From Halobacteriales archaeon QS_9_68_42 (GTDB lineage Archaea; Halobacteriota; Halobacteria; Halobacteriales; Haloarculaceae): DNA of 9,265 nt. Below the pieces are notes generated by a model that did no database searches, was not told where the DNA came from, and saw only the letters and a program-made list of their open reading frames with translations. This document shows positions 1 through 6,615 of this stretch, piece by piece. Within the stretch, counting starts at the first letter, position 1. Every line of letters begins with the position of its first letter. Location: positions 1 through 9,265 of the forward strand of contig PXSE01000013.1 in the NCBI GenBank assembly GCA_003022905.1. Reading direction: 5' to 3'. The position numbers were made by a program, and so were the translations under genes.

Positions 1-158
1 GGCTTGCTGCCGAGGTAAATAATGAAGACGGCAATAAAGAACCCCACCGGGAGCGCAAGCGTTGCGAGGTACTGTCTCGGCCGGGGGTCTACGACCCCCT
101 GCAGCCGCTGGACGAACCGCCAGTACCACGGGACCAGGAGTGCAGGCGTGAGGGACAT
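1..158 (-). CDS. Membrane protein, N-terminal fragment (cut by window edge)
   Basis: Only the first 52 codons are in the window. The reading frame is open from an ATG one base after the rsmA/ksgA stop codon, so it is probably the last or a later gene of the same operon. The fragment starts MSLTPALLVPWYWRFV, has a basic/aromatic amphipathic stretch (residues 11-30), then a hydrophobic segment (about residues 31-49, LATLALPVGFFIAVFIIYLG) that would make a first membrane helix. This N-terminal layout fits a small mechanosensitive (MscS-type) channel, and I recall such a gene after ksgA in some haloarchaea. The conserved MscS core is outside the window, so that assignment is a guess. No Shine-Dalgarno sequence is visible, and translation is probably coupled to rsmA. 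Confidence 0.6.
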   Translation of the reverse strand, partial: MSLTPALLVPWYWRFVQRLQGVVDPRPRQYLATLALPVGFFIAVFIIYLGSK

Positions 159-159
159 G

Positions 160-1002
160 TCAGTTCGGTCCGTTCATTCTGGGGTCCACCTCGGCGGCGG
201 TCCGTGCAAGCCGGGCGAACGCCGCCGGCGGGACGTTCCCGGCGCGCTTGCCCAAGAGCGTCTCGTCGCTGGCGTCCACGAGGGCCTCGGGGTCCTCGAT
301 GCCCGAGATGTGGGCTGTGTTCCGTATCGCGTTCCGCATCGTCTTCCGGCGCTGGGTGAACACCGCCCGCACGAGCGCCATGAACCGCTCGTCGTCCGGC
401 ACCTCGTACTCCGGTTCCCGTGGCGTCGTCCGGACTACGGCGCTCTCGACGGCCGGCGCCGGCGAGAACGCCTCCTCCGGGACCGGTTCGACGATCTCGA
501 CGTCGGCGTAGTGGCCCGCGGTCACCGACAGCCGGCCGTACTCGTCCTCGCCCGGGTCGGCGGCCATCCGTTCGGCGAACTCCCGCTGGAACATGAGCAC
601 CGTCGGCCGCCGCTCGGGCAACAGCCGGAACGCTATCTCCGAGGAGACGCCGTACGGCAGGTTCGACACCGATGCGGTAAACTCCGGCAACCCCACCTCA
701 AGGGCGTCGCCCTCGACGACGGACAGCGCGCCCGATTCGACGGCGTCGGCGAACTCCGACTCCAGAAAGCCCGCGAGCGCCGGGTCCCGCTCGAGGACCG
801 TCAGGTCGTTGGCCACGGAGAGCAGTCGGTCGGTGAGCGCGCCCGCCCCGGCGCCGACCTCCAGAACGTGCGAGCGATCGGCGTCCTCGGGGAGGTAGCC
901 GGGTAACCGCCCGAGGACTCGGTCGTCCACCAGGAAGTGCTGGTCGCGGTCGGGGTCGCCGCGGACGCCGGCGCGGGCGATCAGCGCGTCGGGGTCCCGC
1001 AT
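160..1002 (-). CDS. rsmA: 16S rRNA adenine dimethyltransferase (RsmA/KsgA/Dim1)
   Basis: This SAM-dependent enzyme dimethylates two adjacent adenines in the 3' terminal helix of 16S rRNA during late small-subunit assembly. From the ATG at 1002 it is 280 residues. Family marks are all visible: QHFL (21-24), SAM-binding motif I VLEVGAGAGAL (46-56), the acidic ERDP (71-74) that holds the SAM ribose, EGDAL (97-101), the catalytic NLPY motif (114-117), and the C-terminal QRRKTMRNA (217-225). The frame is open further upstream to ATGs at 1044 and 1041. I prefer 1002 because a TATA-like GATATAC lies about 30 bases before it, and because family proteins begin only about 20 residues before QHFL. It lies downstream of the DUF655 gene, and its stop is 1 base from the next start. 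The product is acidic and cytoplasmic. Confidence 0.95.
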   Translation of the reverse strand: MRDPDALIARAGVRGDPDRDQHFLVDDRVLGRLPGYLPEDADRSHVLEVGAGAGALTDRLLSVANDLTVLERDPALAGFLESEFADAVESGALSVVEGDALEVGLPEFTASVSNLPYGVSSEIAFRLLPERRPTVLMFQREFAERMAADPGEDEYGRLSVTAGHYADVEIVEPVPEEAFSPAPAVESAVVRTTPREPEYEVPDDERFMALVRAVFTQRRKTMRNAIRNTAHISGIEDPEALVDASDETLLGKRAGNVPPAAFARLARTAAEVDPRMNGPN

Positions 1003-1028
1003 TGTTGGCGGCCCTACGATGTCAGCCC

Positions 1029-1035
1029 GTATATC
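1029..1035 (-). promoter_or_regulatory. TATA-like element before rsmA
   Basis: On the minus strand this reads GATATAC, centred 30 bases before the ATG at 1002, in the short gap after the DUF655 stop. This is the spacing expected for a leaderless archaeal transcript. It supports the 1002 start and a possible internal promoter. It is short and lacks a clear BRE, so support is modest. Confidence 0.35.
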
Positions 1036-1068
1036 GTTCATCATTCGGCGGTCGCTATCGCGGCCTCG

Positions 1069-1644
1069 TTACTCCCCGGCCCTGCGCGCGAAGACGCGGT
1101 ACTTGAGGTCCTTCTCGCGGAGTTCCTCGATGATGCGCTCGACGAGCACCTCCCGGGGGTTGTGGAGCCCCGAGACCCGCCCTTCGACATCCTCGAAGCT
1201 CTCGAACGGCTTGCGCTTGCGCTCGTCGAGGACGTTGTTGCGTAGCTTCTTGCCGATGCCGGGCAGCAGGTTCAGCACGTGGAGCCGGGTGGTTATCGGC
1301 TGTGCGTCGTTGTAGAAGTCCACGAACCGCCGGGTGTCGGCGTCGATGATCGCGTTTATCGCGTGTTCGAGTTCGGATTCGGCCGTGCTTGTTAGCTCGC
1401 CGTAGCCGGCGGTGCGAAGGTCCTCGACGTTCTCGCCGGAAGGGTCGATCTCGATGCGGTCCCCGATGTTGACGCCGGCGTCGTCGGTCAGTGCGGCCTC
1501 GACGAGACGGAAATCCGCCTCGCCGACGGCGAAGGCGACTGGCGACCGCTCGTACTGGGGCCGGTCGTCGGACGGACTGCCGCGCGGCAGGAAGTCGACG
1601 ACGACCGCGGTGGTGGGCGTGTCCTCGGACCCGGAGTCGCTCAT
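1069..1644 (-). CDS. DUF655 family protein, putative nucleic-acid-binding protein
   Basis: This is a 191-residue acidic protein of the archaeal DUF655 family. No member has a firmly established role that I know of. The N-terminal part (about 10-75) is beta-rich and OB/SH3-like in pattern (TTAVVVDFLPRG, then IGDRIEIDP at 60-68). The C-terminal half carries a helix-hairpin-helix motif (LNLLPGIGKKLRNNVLDERK, about 124-143), a fold that binds RNA or DNA backbones, followed by a charged helix (REVLVERIIEELREKDL). It lies between rpoF and rsmA, an arrangement I recall from other archaea, which suggests a part in rRNA processing or small-subunit assembly with RsmA; that role is inference. A TATA-like element 28 bases before its ATG and the 43-base gap after rpoF suggest it can be transcribed separately. 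Confidence 0.88.
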   Translation of the reverse strand: MSDSGSEDTPTTAVVVDFLPRGSPSDDRPQYERSPVAFAVGEADFRLVEAALTDDAGVNIGDRIEIDPSGENVEDLRTAGYGELTSTAESELEHAINAIIDADTRRFVDFYNDAQPITTRLHVLNLLPGIGKKLRNNVLDERKRKPFESFEDVEGRVSGLHNPREVLVERIIEELREKDLKYRVFARRAGE

Positions 1645-1667
1645 ACCGGAACGATAGGGGAAGGCAG

Positions 1668-1676
1668 TATTTAAAA
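1668..1676 (-). promoter_or_regulatory. TATA box of the DUF655 gene (internal promoter)
   Basis: On the minus strand this reads TTTTAAATA, centred about 28 bases before the ATG at 1644 and just after the rpoF stop. Sequence and spacing fit a leaderless archaeal promoter that would let DUF655-rsmA be transcribed without rpl21e-rpoF. Confidence 0.6.
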
Positions 1677-1687
1677 CAGGGGCCGGC

Positions 1688-2044
1688 TCAGGCGTACCTT
1701 GCGACGACGTCGAGGACGTCGTCCAGTTCGTCGCCCGAAAGCGAGTACCGTTCCTGGGCGAACACCGAGCGGAGTTCGTCGCGGTCCTCTGGCAGTAGGT
1801 TCGCTATCTTGTAGGCCGTCGGCTCGTCGACCTTCTCGAGTTCGAGTAACTCCCCGACCAGTTCGCGGGACTCCTCGGCCTCGAGCGCGGCGAACCGGTT
1901 GACGTGCTCGATGGCGCGGGCCAGCTCGTACCGCATCTCGCGGTCCTCGTCGAGGGCCCGCTCGTTCTCGATGTCCGAAAGCAACTCCTTGGCCTCGGGG
2001 GTGGTCAGGTACTCCTCGTCGAGGACCTCCTTGAATATCGTCAT
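1688..2044 (-). CDS. rpoF: DNA-directed RNA polymerase subunit F (Rpb4 homologue)
   Basis: This is a 118-residue acidic protein of the archaeal RpoF/Rpb4 family. RpoF pairs with RpoE (Rpb7) to form the polymerase stalk, which aids open-complex formation, binds emerging RNA and helps termination. The N terminus [20 protein letters not shown] and the helix-rich C-terminal HRDC-like part ([20 protein letters not shown], then [17 protein letters not shown]) are typical, and the length is normal for the family. Its ATG overlaps the rpl21e stop as ATGA, so the two are probably translationally coupled. The L21e-RpoF-DUF655-KsgA order fits a transcription/translation operon. The frame is open upstream of 2044, but the family N terminus and the overlap fix the start. 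Confidence 0.95.
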   Translation of the reverse strand: MTIFKEVLDEEYLTTPEAKELLSDIENERALDEDREMRYELARAIEHVNRFAALEAEESRELVGELLELEKVDEPTAYKIANLLPEDRDELRSVFAQERYSLSGDELDDVLDVVARYA

Positions 2045-2334
2045 TCCTCTTGGAGCTGGAGGTGGGCGGCGGCGGCGATGAGCGTCTTCGTGACGTCGCC
2101 GTCGATGATCTCCACCTGGAAGGCGTTGCCCTGCTCGCCGACGACGGTGCCCGTCCGGCCGTTGAACCGGGGGTGGAACTTGCCGTTCGGAACCGACGGG
2201 TCGAGCTTGAGGTGGACCTTCTGACCGTCCTCGAAGGACTCGACGGACTGCTGGGGCGGGGAGGTACCGCGGTCGCGTGGGTTGTTTCGGAGCTTGTTCC
2301 GCGTCGCCTCTCGTGGGCCGTTGGAACTCGGCAT
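2041..2334 (-). CDS. rpl21e: 50S ribosomal protein L21e
   Basis: This is a 97-residue ribosomal protein of the archaeal/eukaryotic L21e family, part of the large subunit. Family features are clear: the start [20 protein letters not shown], then RGTSPPQ, a [18 protein letters not shown] core and [18 protein letters not shown]. It closely resembles the Haloarcula L21e sequence as I remember it. The frame stays open for nine more codons upstream, but the ATG at 2334 is right: it gives the family N terminus and lies about 30 bases after a good TATA box, which implies a leaderless or nearly leaderless mRNA. It is the first gene of the minus-strand operon and overlaps rpoF by 4 bases. Confidence 0.96.
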   Translation of the reverse strand: MPSSNGPREATRNKLRNNPRDRGTSPPQQSVESFEDGQKVHLKLDPSVPNGKFHPRFNGRTGTVVGEQGNAFQVEIIDGDVTKTLIAAAAHLQLQEE

Positions 2335-2361
2335 TCTTGACCCACCGTAGTCCGGTCCCAC

Positions 2362-2369
2362 ATATAAAA
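2362..2369 (-). promoter_or_regulatory. TATA box of the rpl21e-rpoF operon
   Basis: On the minus strand this reads TTTTATAT with an upstream ACC that may be part of a BRE. It is centred about 31 bases before the rpl21e ATG, which places transcription start a few bases before the start codon. It is the strongest promoter-like element on this strand in the 2335-2574 gap. Confidence 0.7.
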
Positions 2370-2574
2370 GGTGCGTTCCGACCGCGCTCCTTCCGCAAGT
2401 GCCTGACGGTGGGCTACACCGCGGCCGTATCGGTTACGTTCGTGCTTCGGAGTATCGAACTAACGGACGCTTCGGGGCTGGCGTTATAGTGATTGTTGTA
2501 ATTGTTTCCCGATACGACTGCACGACTGTACGACTGCGTGCGGTCGATACCGAAATGACTTACAGTAACTACTA
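2370..2574. other. Non-coding gap between ef1B and the rpl21e promoter
   Basis: I find no credible coding frame here: the minus strand has no ATG in 2370-2570. Composition is lower in GC than the genes around it. It holds a T-rich stretch on the plus strand (about 2481-2509, with GATTGTTGTAATTG), a triple tandem 8-mer (2514-2537), and the region directly after the ef1B stop, where that transcript should end. No convincing U-tract terminator stands out. A small RNA cannot be excluded. Confidence 0.5.
2514..2537. repeat. Three tandem copies of an 8-mer (ACGACTGY)
   Basis: Three consecutive 8-base units ACGACTGC, ACGACTGT, ACGACTGC differ only in the last base. They lie about 40 bases after the ef1B stop (minus strand) and about 145 bases before the rpl21e TATA box. 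They could be protein-binding sites for expression of the ribosomal operon or simple replication slippage; the sequence does not decide. Confidence 0.6.
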
Positions 2575-2841
2575 TTAGATGCGGCCGACCTCGTCGACGT
2601 CGACGCTCTCGACGCCGTCGACGCCCCCGAAGGCGTCCTCGACAGTGTCGGTGCCGCCACCCTCGTCGGGGATGATGACGGTCGGGAACAGCGCGATGAG
2701 GCCGAAGGCGACGTCCTCGCGGTCGACCCGGCTGATTTTCGCGCCCTCCGGCAGGGTGTTCTCGAGGCGGTCCTGGAGGCCGTCCAGGTCCACGTCGGGA
2801 CTTTCCGGCATGACCTTCATTTTGGCTGCGACCTTGCCCAT
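2575..2841 (-). CDS. ef1B: Translation elongation factor 1-beta (aEF1B)
   Basis: This is the archaeal guanine-nucleotide exchange factor for EF-1alpha: it reloads the factor with GTP so that it can deliver aminoacyl-tRNA to the ribosome. It is 88 residues, the usual archaeal length, matching only the catalytic C-terminal domain of eukaryotic EF1B. Typical segments are the start [20 protein letters not shown], the [21 protein letters not shown] core (about 45-65) and a closing [13 protein letters not shown] strand. The ATG at 2841 is 2 bases after the stop of the upstream zinc-finger gene, so the pair is probably one transcript with coupled translation. The frame is open 11 codons further upstream, but those codons overlap the zinc-finger gene and do not fit the family. 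Confidence 0.95.
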   Translation of the reverse strand: MGKVAAKMKVMPESPDVDLDGLQDRLENTLPEGAKISRVDREDVAFGLIALFPTVIIPDEGGGTDTVEDAFGGVDGVESVDVDEVGRI

Positions 2842-2843
2842 TG

Positions 2844-3026
2844 TTACGGCCCCATGAACCCGCAGTCCGGGCACTCATAGAGGTTGCTCTGCTTGCGGCA
2901 CTTCGCACAGCGGTAGATCAGGTGCCCGCAGTCGGGACACTCGAACTTCGCCGCGCTCGTTCCCGAGATGTTGATCCCGCAGGAGATGCACTTGCGCTCC
3001 CTGCGTTGGGTACTCTCGCTACTCAT
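2844..3026 (-). CDS. Small zinc-finger protein with four CxxC pairs (HVO_2753-like)
   Basis: This 60-residue protein has four cysteine pairs: C13/C16 (CISCG), C30/C33 (CPDCG), C40/C43 (CAKC) and C52/C55 (CPDCG), enough for two zinc ribbons. The tail [11 protein letters not shown] and the [10 protein letters not shown] stretch match the Haloferax volcanii small zinc-finger protein HVO_2753 as I recall it, which is reported to affect swarming and biofilm formation and to have an NMR structure. Related archaeal proteins are annotated as Zn-ribbon RNA-binding proteins involved in translation. The gene is cotranscribed with ef1B (2-base gap), which points to a role near translation; that is inference. 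The start at 3026 is set by a TATA-like element about 27 bases upstream. Confidence 0.92.
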   Translation of the reverse strand: MSSESTQRRERKCISCGINISGTSAAKFECPDCGHLIYRCAKCRKQSNLYECPDCGFMGP

Positions 3027-3048
3027 ACCGTCAGGTCCGGCGGCGCGA

Positions 3049-3058
3049 CATTTAATCC
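3049..3058 (-). promoter_or_regulatory. TATA box of the zinc-finger/ef1B unit, in the divergent gap with tmcA
   Basis: On the minus strand this reads GATTAAATG, centred about 27 bases before the ATG at 3026, which fits a leaderless transcript. The same A/T-rich patch, reading TTTAATCCTTATC on the plus strand, is the only TATA-like sequence before tmcA. From there a start site near 3078-3090 would give tmcA a leader of about 35-47 bases. Confidence 0.6.
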
Positions 3059-3124
3059 TTATCAAGCGTGCTGACGCCGGGCGACGACCGGTGGAGCCTT
3101 CCGGGTCGACGACGTGGCGTCGGT

Positions 3125-5389
3125 ATGGACGCGGTCCGAGAGACCGCCCGGGGCCTGCGAGCGGAGGCGACGGCGGCCGACGAGCGCCGCCTGCTCGTCC
3201 TCGCCGGCGACCGGGAGGCCGGCTACCGGGCCGCCCGCGAGGCCCGCGAGGCGGCGAACCTCGAGGCCGTCACCCTCTCCGAGCGGGCGGTGGTCGGCGA
3301 CCGTCTCCCGCCCGACCGGGCGGGCGAACTCCTCGGGACCACCCGCGAGTGCGTCGTCGTCGACTGCCACGACGCCTGCCGACCGAATGCGCTGGGCAGG
3401 GCCGCCGGCGCCGTCGACGGCGGCGGCCTGCTGGTCCTCGTGACCCCGCCGCTCGAGACGTGGCCGGACCGCCGGGACGGCTTCAACGAGACGCTGGCCG
3501 TTCCGCCGTTCGAACTGGCCGACGTCGCCGGGAACTTCCGGACCCGCCTCGTCGGGACGCTCCGGGCCCACCGCGGGATCGCAATCGTCGACGTCGACGA
3601 GGGGCGCCTCGAGCGGGACGGCCGCACCGACCCGGCGCCGCGACGGCCCGCCCCGCCGGTCGACCCGCCCGAGTCGTACGCCTTCCCGCCGGCGGTCTAC
3701 GAGGCCTGCCGGACGGCCGACCAGCGGGACGCCGTCCTCGCCTGCGAGGCGCTCCAGGAGGCGGGCATCGCGGTCGTCCTCGAGGCCGACCGGGGCCGCG
3801 GAAAATCGAGTGCCGCCGGCCTCGCGGCCGCCGCCCTCGCCGCCGACGGCGCGGACGTGCTCGTGACCGCGCCGGGCCGCCACAACGCCGCCGAGGTGTT
3901 CGCGCGGGCCGCCGAGACCCTGTCGGAACTGGACGCGCTCACCGCGGACCGACGGGACGGCGAGGGTCCGCCGGAACTGGTCGCCGGCGCGGGCCGGGTC
4001 CGGTTCCGGAGGCCGCCCGAGGCGGTCGACGCCGCCGCGGACGCCCTCGTCGTCGACGAAGCCGCCGCCCTGCCGGTTCGGACCCTCGAGTCCCTCCGCT
4101 CGATCGCGCCGTCGTCCTGCTTTGCCACCACCGTTCACGGCTACGAGGGCGCCGGCCGCGGCTTCGACGTTCGGTTCCGGGGCCGCCTCGAGGAGAGCCA
4201 CGACGTCCGGACGGTCTCGCTTACCGCGCCCGTCCGGTACGCCGCCGGCGACCCAATCGAGGTGTGGCTGTTCCGGGCGCTGTTGCTCGACGCCCGACCG
4301 GCCGTCGAGCCGCGGGTCGCCGGCGCGACGGTCGGAGACGCCACCTACGAGCGCCTCGACCCGGCGGAACTGGCGGCCGACGAGAACCGCCTCCGGGAGG
4401 CGTTCGGCCTGCTGGTCAACGCCCACTACCGGACGGAACCCGACGACCTCGCGCGACTCCTCGACGCCCCCAACATTGCCCTGCGGGCGCTGACCGTTGA
4501 CGGCGCCGTCGTCTCCATTGCGCTCTTGGCGCGGGAGGGCGGCCTCCACGCCGACCTCCGAGAGGACATGTACGAGGGCGACCGCGTCCGCGGCAACATG
4601 CTACCGGACATGCTGACCAGCCAGCTTCGGGACCCCAACGGCGCCGTCCCGGTCGGCCTGCGGGTAATGCGGGTCGCCACCCACCACGCCGTCCGCTCTC
4701 GCGGGTTCGGCTCGCGGCTCCTGTCGGAGATCGAGGCCGAGTTCGATAATGAAGGGGACCGCTCCGCCGACGGCCGGTTCGACGCCGACGCCGTCGACTA
4801 CCTCGGCGTCGGCTACGGCGCCACGCCCGAGCTGCTACAATTCTGGGCGGCGAACGGCTACCGGACGGTCCACCTCTCGACGACCAGAAACGACGAGAGC
4901 GGCGAGTACTCGGCGCTGATGGTCCGGCCGCTGTCGTCGGCCGGCCGGGAACTCGCCCACCGACACGGCGAGTGGTTCCGGCGGCGAATCGCCGGCGTGC
5001 TGGCTAACGCGCTTGAGGACGCCGACCCCGACATGGTCCGGGCGGCGCTCTCGGCCGCCGACGGAGCCGTCCCGCTCGCTTTGACCGACGCCGAGTGGCG
5101 CGTCGTCGCCAGTGCCGCCTACGGTCCTGGCCTCTACGACGTCGCGCCGCGGCCGTTCCGCCGGCTGGCGCTGCGGGCGCTCGTCGACGGCGCGCTCGGG
5201 GACGCCGACGCCGAGCGACTGCTCGTCCGGAAGGTCCTGCAGGCGCGGCCGTGGGGCGAGACGGTCGAAGAACTGGGCTACGCCTCCGAACGGCAGTGTA
5301 TGCGCGCCCTGGGGGAGGCTTACCGGCCGCTCGTGGACCGCTACGGGACCGACGTCGCGCGGCGAGAGGCCGACCGCTACCGGGACTGA
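3125..5389 (+). CDS. tmcA: tRNA(Met) cytidine acetyltransferase TmcA (Kre33/NAT10 family)
   Basis: The enzyme makes N4-acetylcytidine in RNA using acetyl-CoA and ATP. In bacteria the target is C34 of elongator tRNA-Met; archaeal homologues may also act on rRNA or other RNAs. It is 754 residues with the full domain order: N-terminal DUF1726-type domain (about 1-150), RecD-like ATPase with Walker A DRGRGKS (222-228) and Walker [10 protein letters not shown] (309-317), GNAT domain with VMRVATH (514-520) and acetyl-CoA loop RSRGFGS (524-530), then [19 protein letters not shown] (561-579) and a helical C-terminal RNA-binding part. Nothing is missing, so it should be active. A GTG at 3068 is also in frame, but the ATG at 3125 gives the family N terminus ([20 protein letters not shown]), while 3068 would be too close to the TATA patch. 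GC content is extreme. Confidence 0.95.
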   Translation: MDAVRETARGLRAEATAADERRLLVLAGDREAGYRAAREAREAANLEAVTLSERAVVGDRLPPDRAGELLGTTRECVVVDCHDACRPNALGRAAGAVDGGGLLVLVTPPLETWPDRRDGFNETLAVPPFELADVAGNFRTRLVGTLRAHRGIAIVDVDEGRLERDGRTDPAPRRPAPPVDPPESYAFPPAVYEACRTADQRDAVLACEALQEAGIAVVLEADRGRGKSSAAGLAAAALAADGADVLVTAPGRHNAAEVFARAAETLSELDALTADRRDGEGPPELVAGAGRVRFRRPPEAVDAAADALVVDEAAALPVRTLESLRSIAPSSCFATTVHGYEGAGRGFDVRFRGRLEESHDVRTVSLTAPVRYAAGDPIEVWLFRALLLDARPAVEPRVAGATVGDATYERLDPAELAADENRLREAFGLLVNAHYRTEPDDLARLLDAPNIALRALTVDGAVVSIALLAREGGLHADLREDMYEGDRVRGNMLPDMLTSQLRDPNGAVPVGLRVMRVATHHAVRSRGFGSRLLSEIEAEFDNEGDRSADGRFDADAVDYLGVGYGATPELLQFWAANGYRTVHLSTTRNDESGEYSALMVRPLSSAGRELAHRHGEWFRRRIAGVLANALEDADPDMVRAALSAADGAVPLALTDAEWRVVASAAYGPGLYDVAPRPFRRLALRALVDGALGDADAERLLVRKVLQARPWGETVEELGYASERQCMRALGEAYRPLVDRYGTDVARREADRYRD

Positions 5390-5442
5390 CCACCGCCGTC
5401 GCAGGTCGGCAAACACTTGTCCGTGCCGGATGATGCGTTCGT

Positions 5443-5874
5443 ATGGACGTCACGTACCTGCCCTACGCACTTCTCGCAATGGGGGCGTACGCGCTCGTCT
5501 CCCCGCTCATGCGTGTCGCGACGACCGGTCCCGGCGCGATTCCGAGCGACGTCGCCGTTGTCATCTCCAATACCCTGCTTATCGTGATGGCACTCGGTGT
5601 ATTGCTGTACACCGACCAGGGGTTCGTCGCTCATCTGTCTTCGCCGAAGCTGGCGTACGTGCTCGCGGCAGGCTTCTTTCTGGGAATCGGAATCCTCGCA
5701 CTGTACCGGTCGCTGTCCCTCGGCCCCGTGAGCGTCGTCACCCCCATCTTTGCAATGTTCCTCGTGTTCTCCTCGATAATCGGGTTTCTCGTATTGGGCG
5801 AGGAGTTCACCGTGCGGAAAGCACTGGGCATCGTCTTCGCCGTGTCAGCTGTCTATCTGGTTTCGGGCGCGTGA
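5443..5874 (+). CDS. Half-size EamA/DMT-type membrane transporter
   Basis: This is a 143-residue membrane protein with about five hydrophobic segments (about 5-24, 36-57, 70-90, 95-118, 124-142). The second half, with ALYRSLSLGPVSVVTPIFAM, an FLVLGEEFTVRKALGIVFAV stretch and a YLVSG end, is characteristic of a single EamA domain of the drug/metabolite transporter superfamily. Full-length members have two such domains and ten helices, so this half-size form probably works as a dimer. The substrate cannot be told. The start ATG is 53 bases after the tmcA stop, and no good TATA box is visible. Codon third positions hold clearly more A and T than in tmcA, so it may have arrived separately or be less constrained. 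Confidence 0.85.
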   Translation: MDVTYLPYALLAMGAYALVSPLMRVATTGPGAIPSDVAVVISNTLLIVMALGVLLYTDQGFVAHLSSPKLAYVLAAGFFLGIGILALYRSLSLGPVSVVTPIFAMFLVFSSIIGFLVLGEEFTVRKALGIVFAVSAVYLVSGA

Positions 5875-5894
5875 TACCGACTGCTGTGCGTCAG

Positions 5895-5934
5895 TACCGG
5901 ATCGACCGCCGGACTGCGGGCGGTCGTACCGGTA
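5895..5934 (+). terminator. Strong hairpin after the EamA gene (possible terminator or RNA structure)
   Basis: An imperfect inverted repeat, TACCGGATCGACCGCC against GGCGGTCGTACCGGTA, pairs 14 of 16 positions with an internal 2x2 mismatch (AT/TA) and an 8-base loop. It starts 20 bases after the EamA stop, where a transcript end is expected. There is no following T tract, so it is not a textbook terminator; it could instead stabilise the mRNA end or bind a protein. Confidence 0.5.
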
Positions 5935-6107
5935 AACGGCTACTGTAACCGGCATGAAGTCCTCCCGCTGTCGTTGGCTCACAAAGTATCGAGACGAAAG
6001 CTCACGCCGTTGGCCGTGCGACGAAGCCGACGGCCGGGAACCACTTCACGCTTCGAACCCCGGCGGTGATTGCCTACCGTTATGTCGGATGCCACCGACC
6101 CTCCGAC
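5935..6107. other. Non-coding stretch before the DUF456 gene
   Basis: Apart from the hairpin just upstream, I see no gene here. A frame beginning with the ATG at 5954 crosses it, but its composition (many Arg and Ser codons, TCGA-rich) is not protein-like. A weak TATA-like GTTATG (about 6080-6085) lies some 25 bases before the GTG proposed as the DUF456 start. Confidence 0.4.
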
Positions 6108-6578
6108 GTGCTCCACGCCGACCCCTTTCTCGTCGCTCTCTTACTCCTGGTTGCCGGCGTTCTCGGCAGCGTGCTGCCACTGGTGCCCGGCGGTCTGCTG
6201 TCGACAGCCGGCGTCGTCTACTACCGGCTGGTCGCGGACCTCGGGCCACTCGTGACGCTTCTCCTCGTGACGCTGGGCCTGTTCGCGCTGGCCGTCGACT
6301 GGTTCGGCGGGGCCATCTCCGCTCGCGCCGGCGGCGCCTCGCTGCGGACCACCGCGGCGGCCGTCGTCGGCGGACTCGCGCTCGCGGTGGTGCTCGGACC
6401 GCTCGGCCTGGTGGCCGGGGTCTTCGGAGTAGTCTTCGCTCTTGAGTACCGACGCCACCGGAACGCCCGGCAGGGCGCCCGAACGGCCGTCTACGCCACG
6501 GCCGGCATCCTCGTTTCGACGGTCATGCAGGTGCTGCTTACCGCGACGATGCTGGCGGTGTTCCTGGTTGCGATTTGA
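6108..6578 (+). CDS. DUF456 family membrane protein
   Basis: This small multi-pass membrane protein of the DUF456 family has unknown biochemical function. It is about 156 residues from the GTG at 6108. Family marks are the first helix (PFLVALLLLVAGVLGSVLPL, about 6-25) followed by VPGGLLS, the VDWFGGAISARAGGAS glycine-rich stretch (about 63-78), GPLGLVAGVFGVVFALEYRR (about 97-116), and a last hydrophobic segment (about 128-155). The start is uncertain: the frame is open to another GTG at 6066, and an ATG at 6082 lies in a different frame. I chose 6108 because family members begin a few residues before the first helix. It lies downstream of the EamA gene on the same strand but 233 bases away, so cotranscription is not certain. 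Confidence 0.8.
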   Translation: MLHADPFLVALLLLVAGVLGSVLPLVPGGLLSTAGVVYYRLVADLGPLVTLLLVTLGLFALAVDWFGGAISARAGGASLRTTAAAVVGGLALAVVLGPLGLVAGVFGVVFALEYRRHRNARQGARTAVYATAGILVSTVMQVLLTATMLAVFLVAI

Positions 6579-6615
6579 CCGCAACCCCCGTTAGCCCTGC
6601 TCGCGTAGCGGCGGC

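Noticed and set aside
22..906. Long plus-strand frame opposite rsmA
   Set aside because: It is an antisense shadow. The minus-strand frame has every RsmA motif, and the plus-strand translation has no recognisable domain.
2968..4549. Long open frames overlapping tmcA on both strands (over 490 codons each)
   Set aside because: They are Arg/Pro/Gly-rich or lack any family motif, and arise because high GC makes stop codons rare. tmcA in its own frame has all domain motifs.
5860..5957. Minus-strand 36-codon frame from an ATG at 5957 across the hairpin
   Set aside because: Codon third positions are mixed, it overlaps the EamA end and the inverted repeat, and it resembles no known protein.
6030..6075. 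CTTCGAACCCC resembling the T-loop end of a tRNA
   Set aside because: No acceptor stem, anticodon arm or D-arm can be built around it in either direction, so it is not a tRNA gene.
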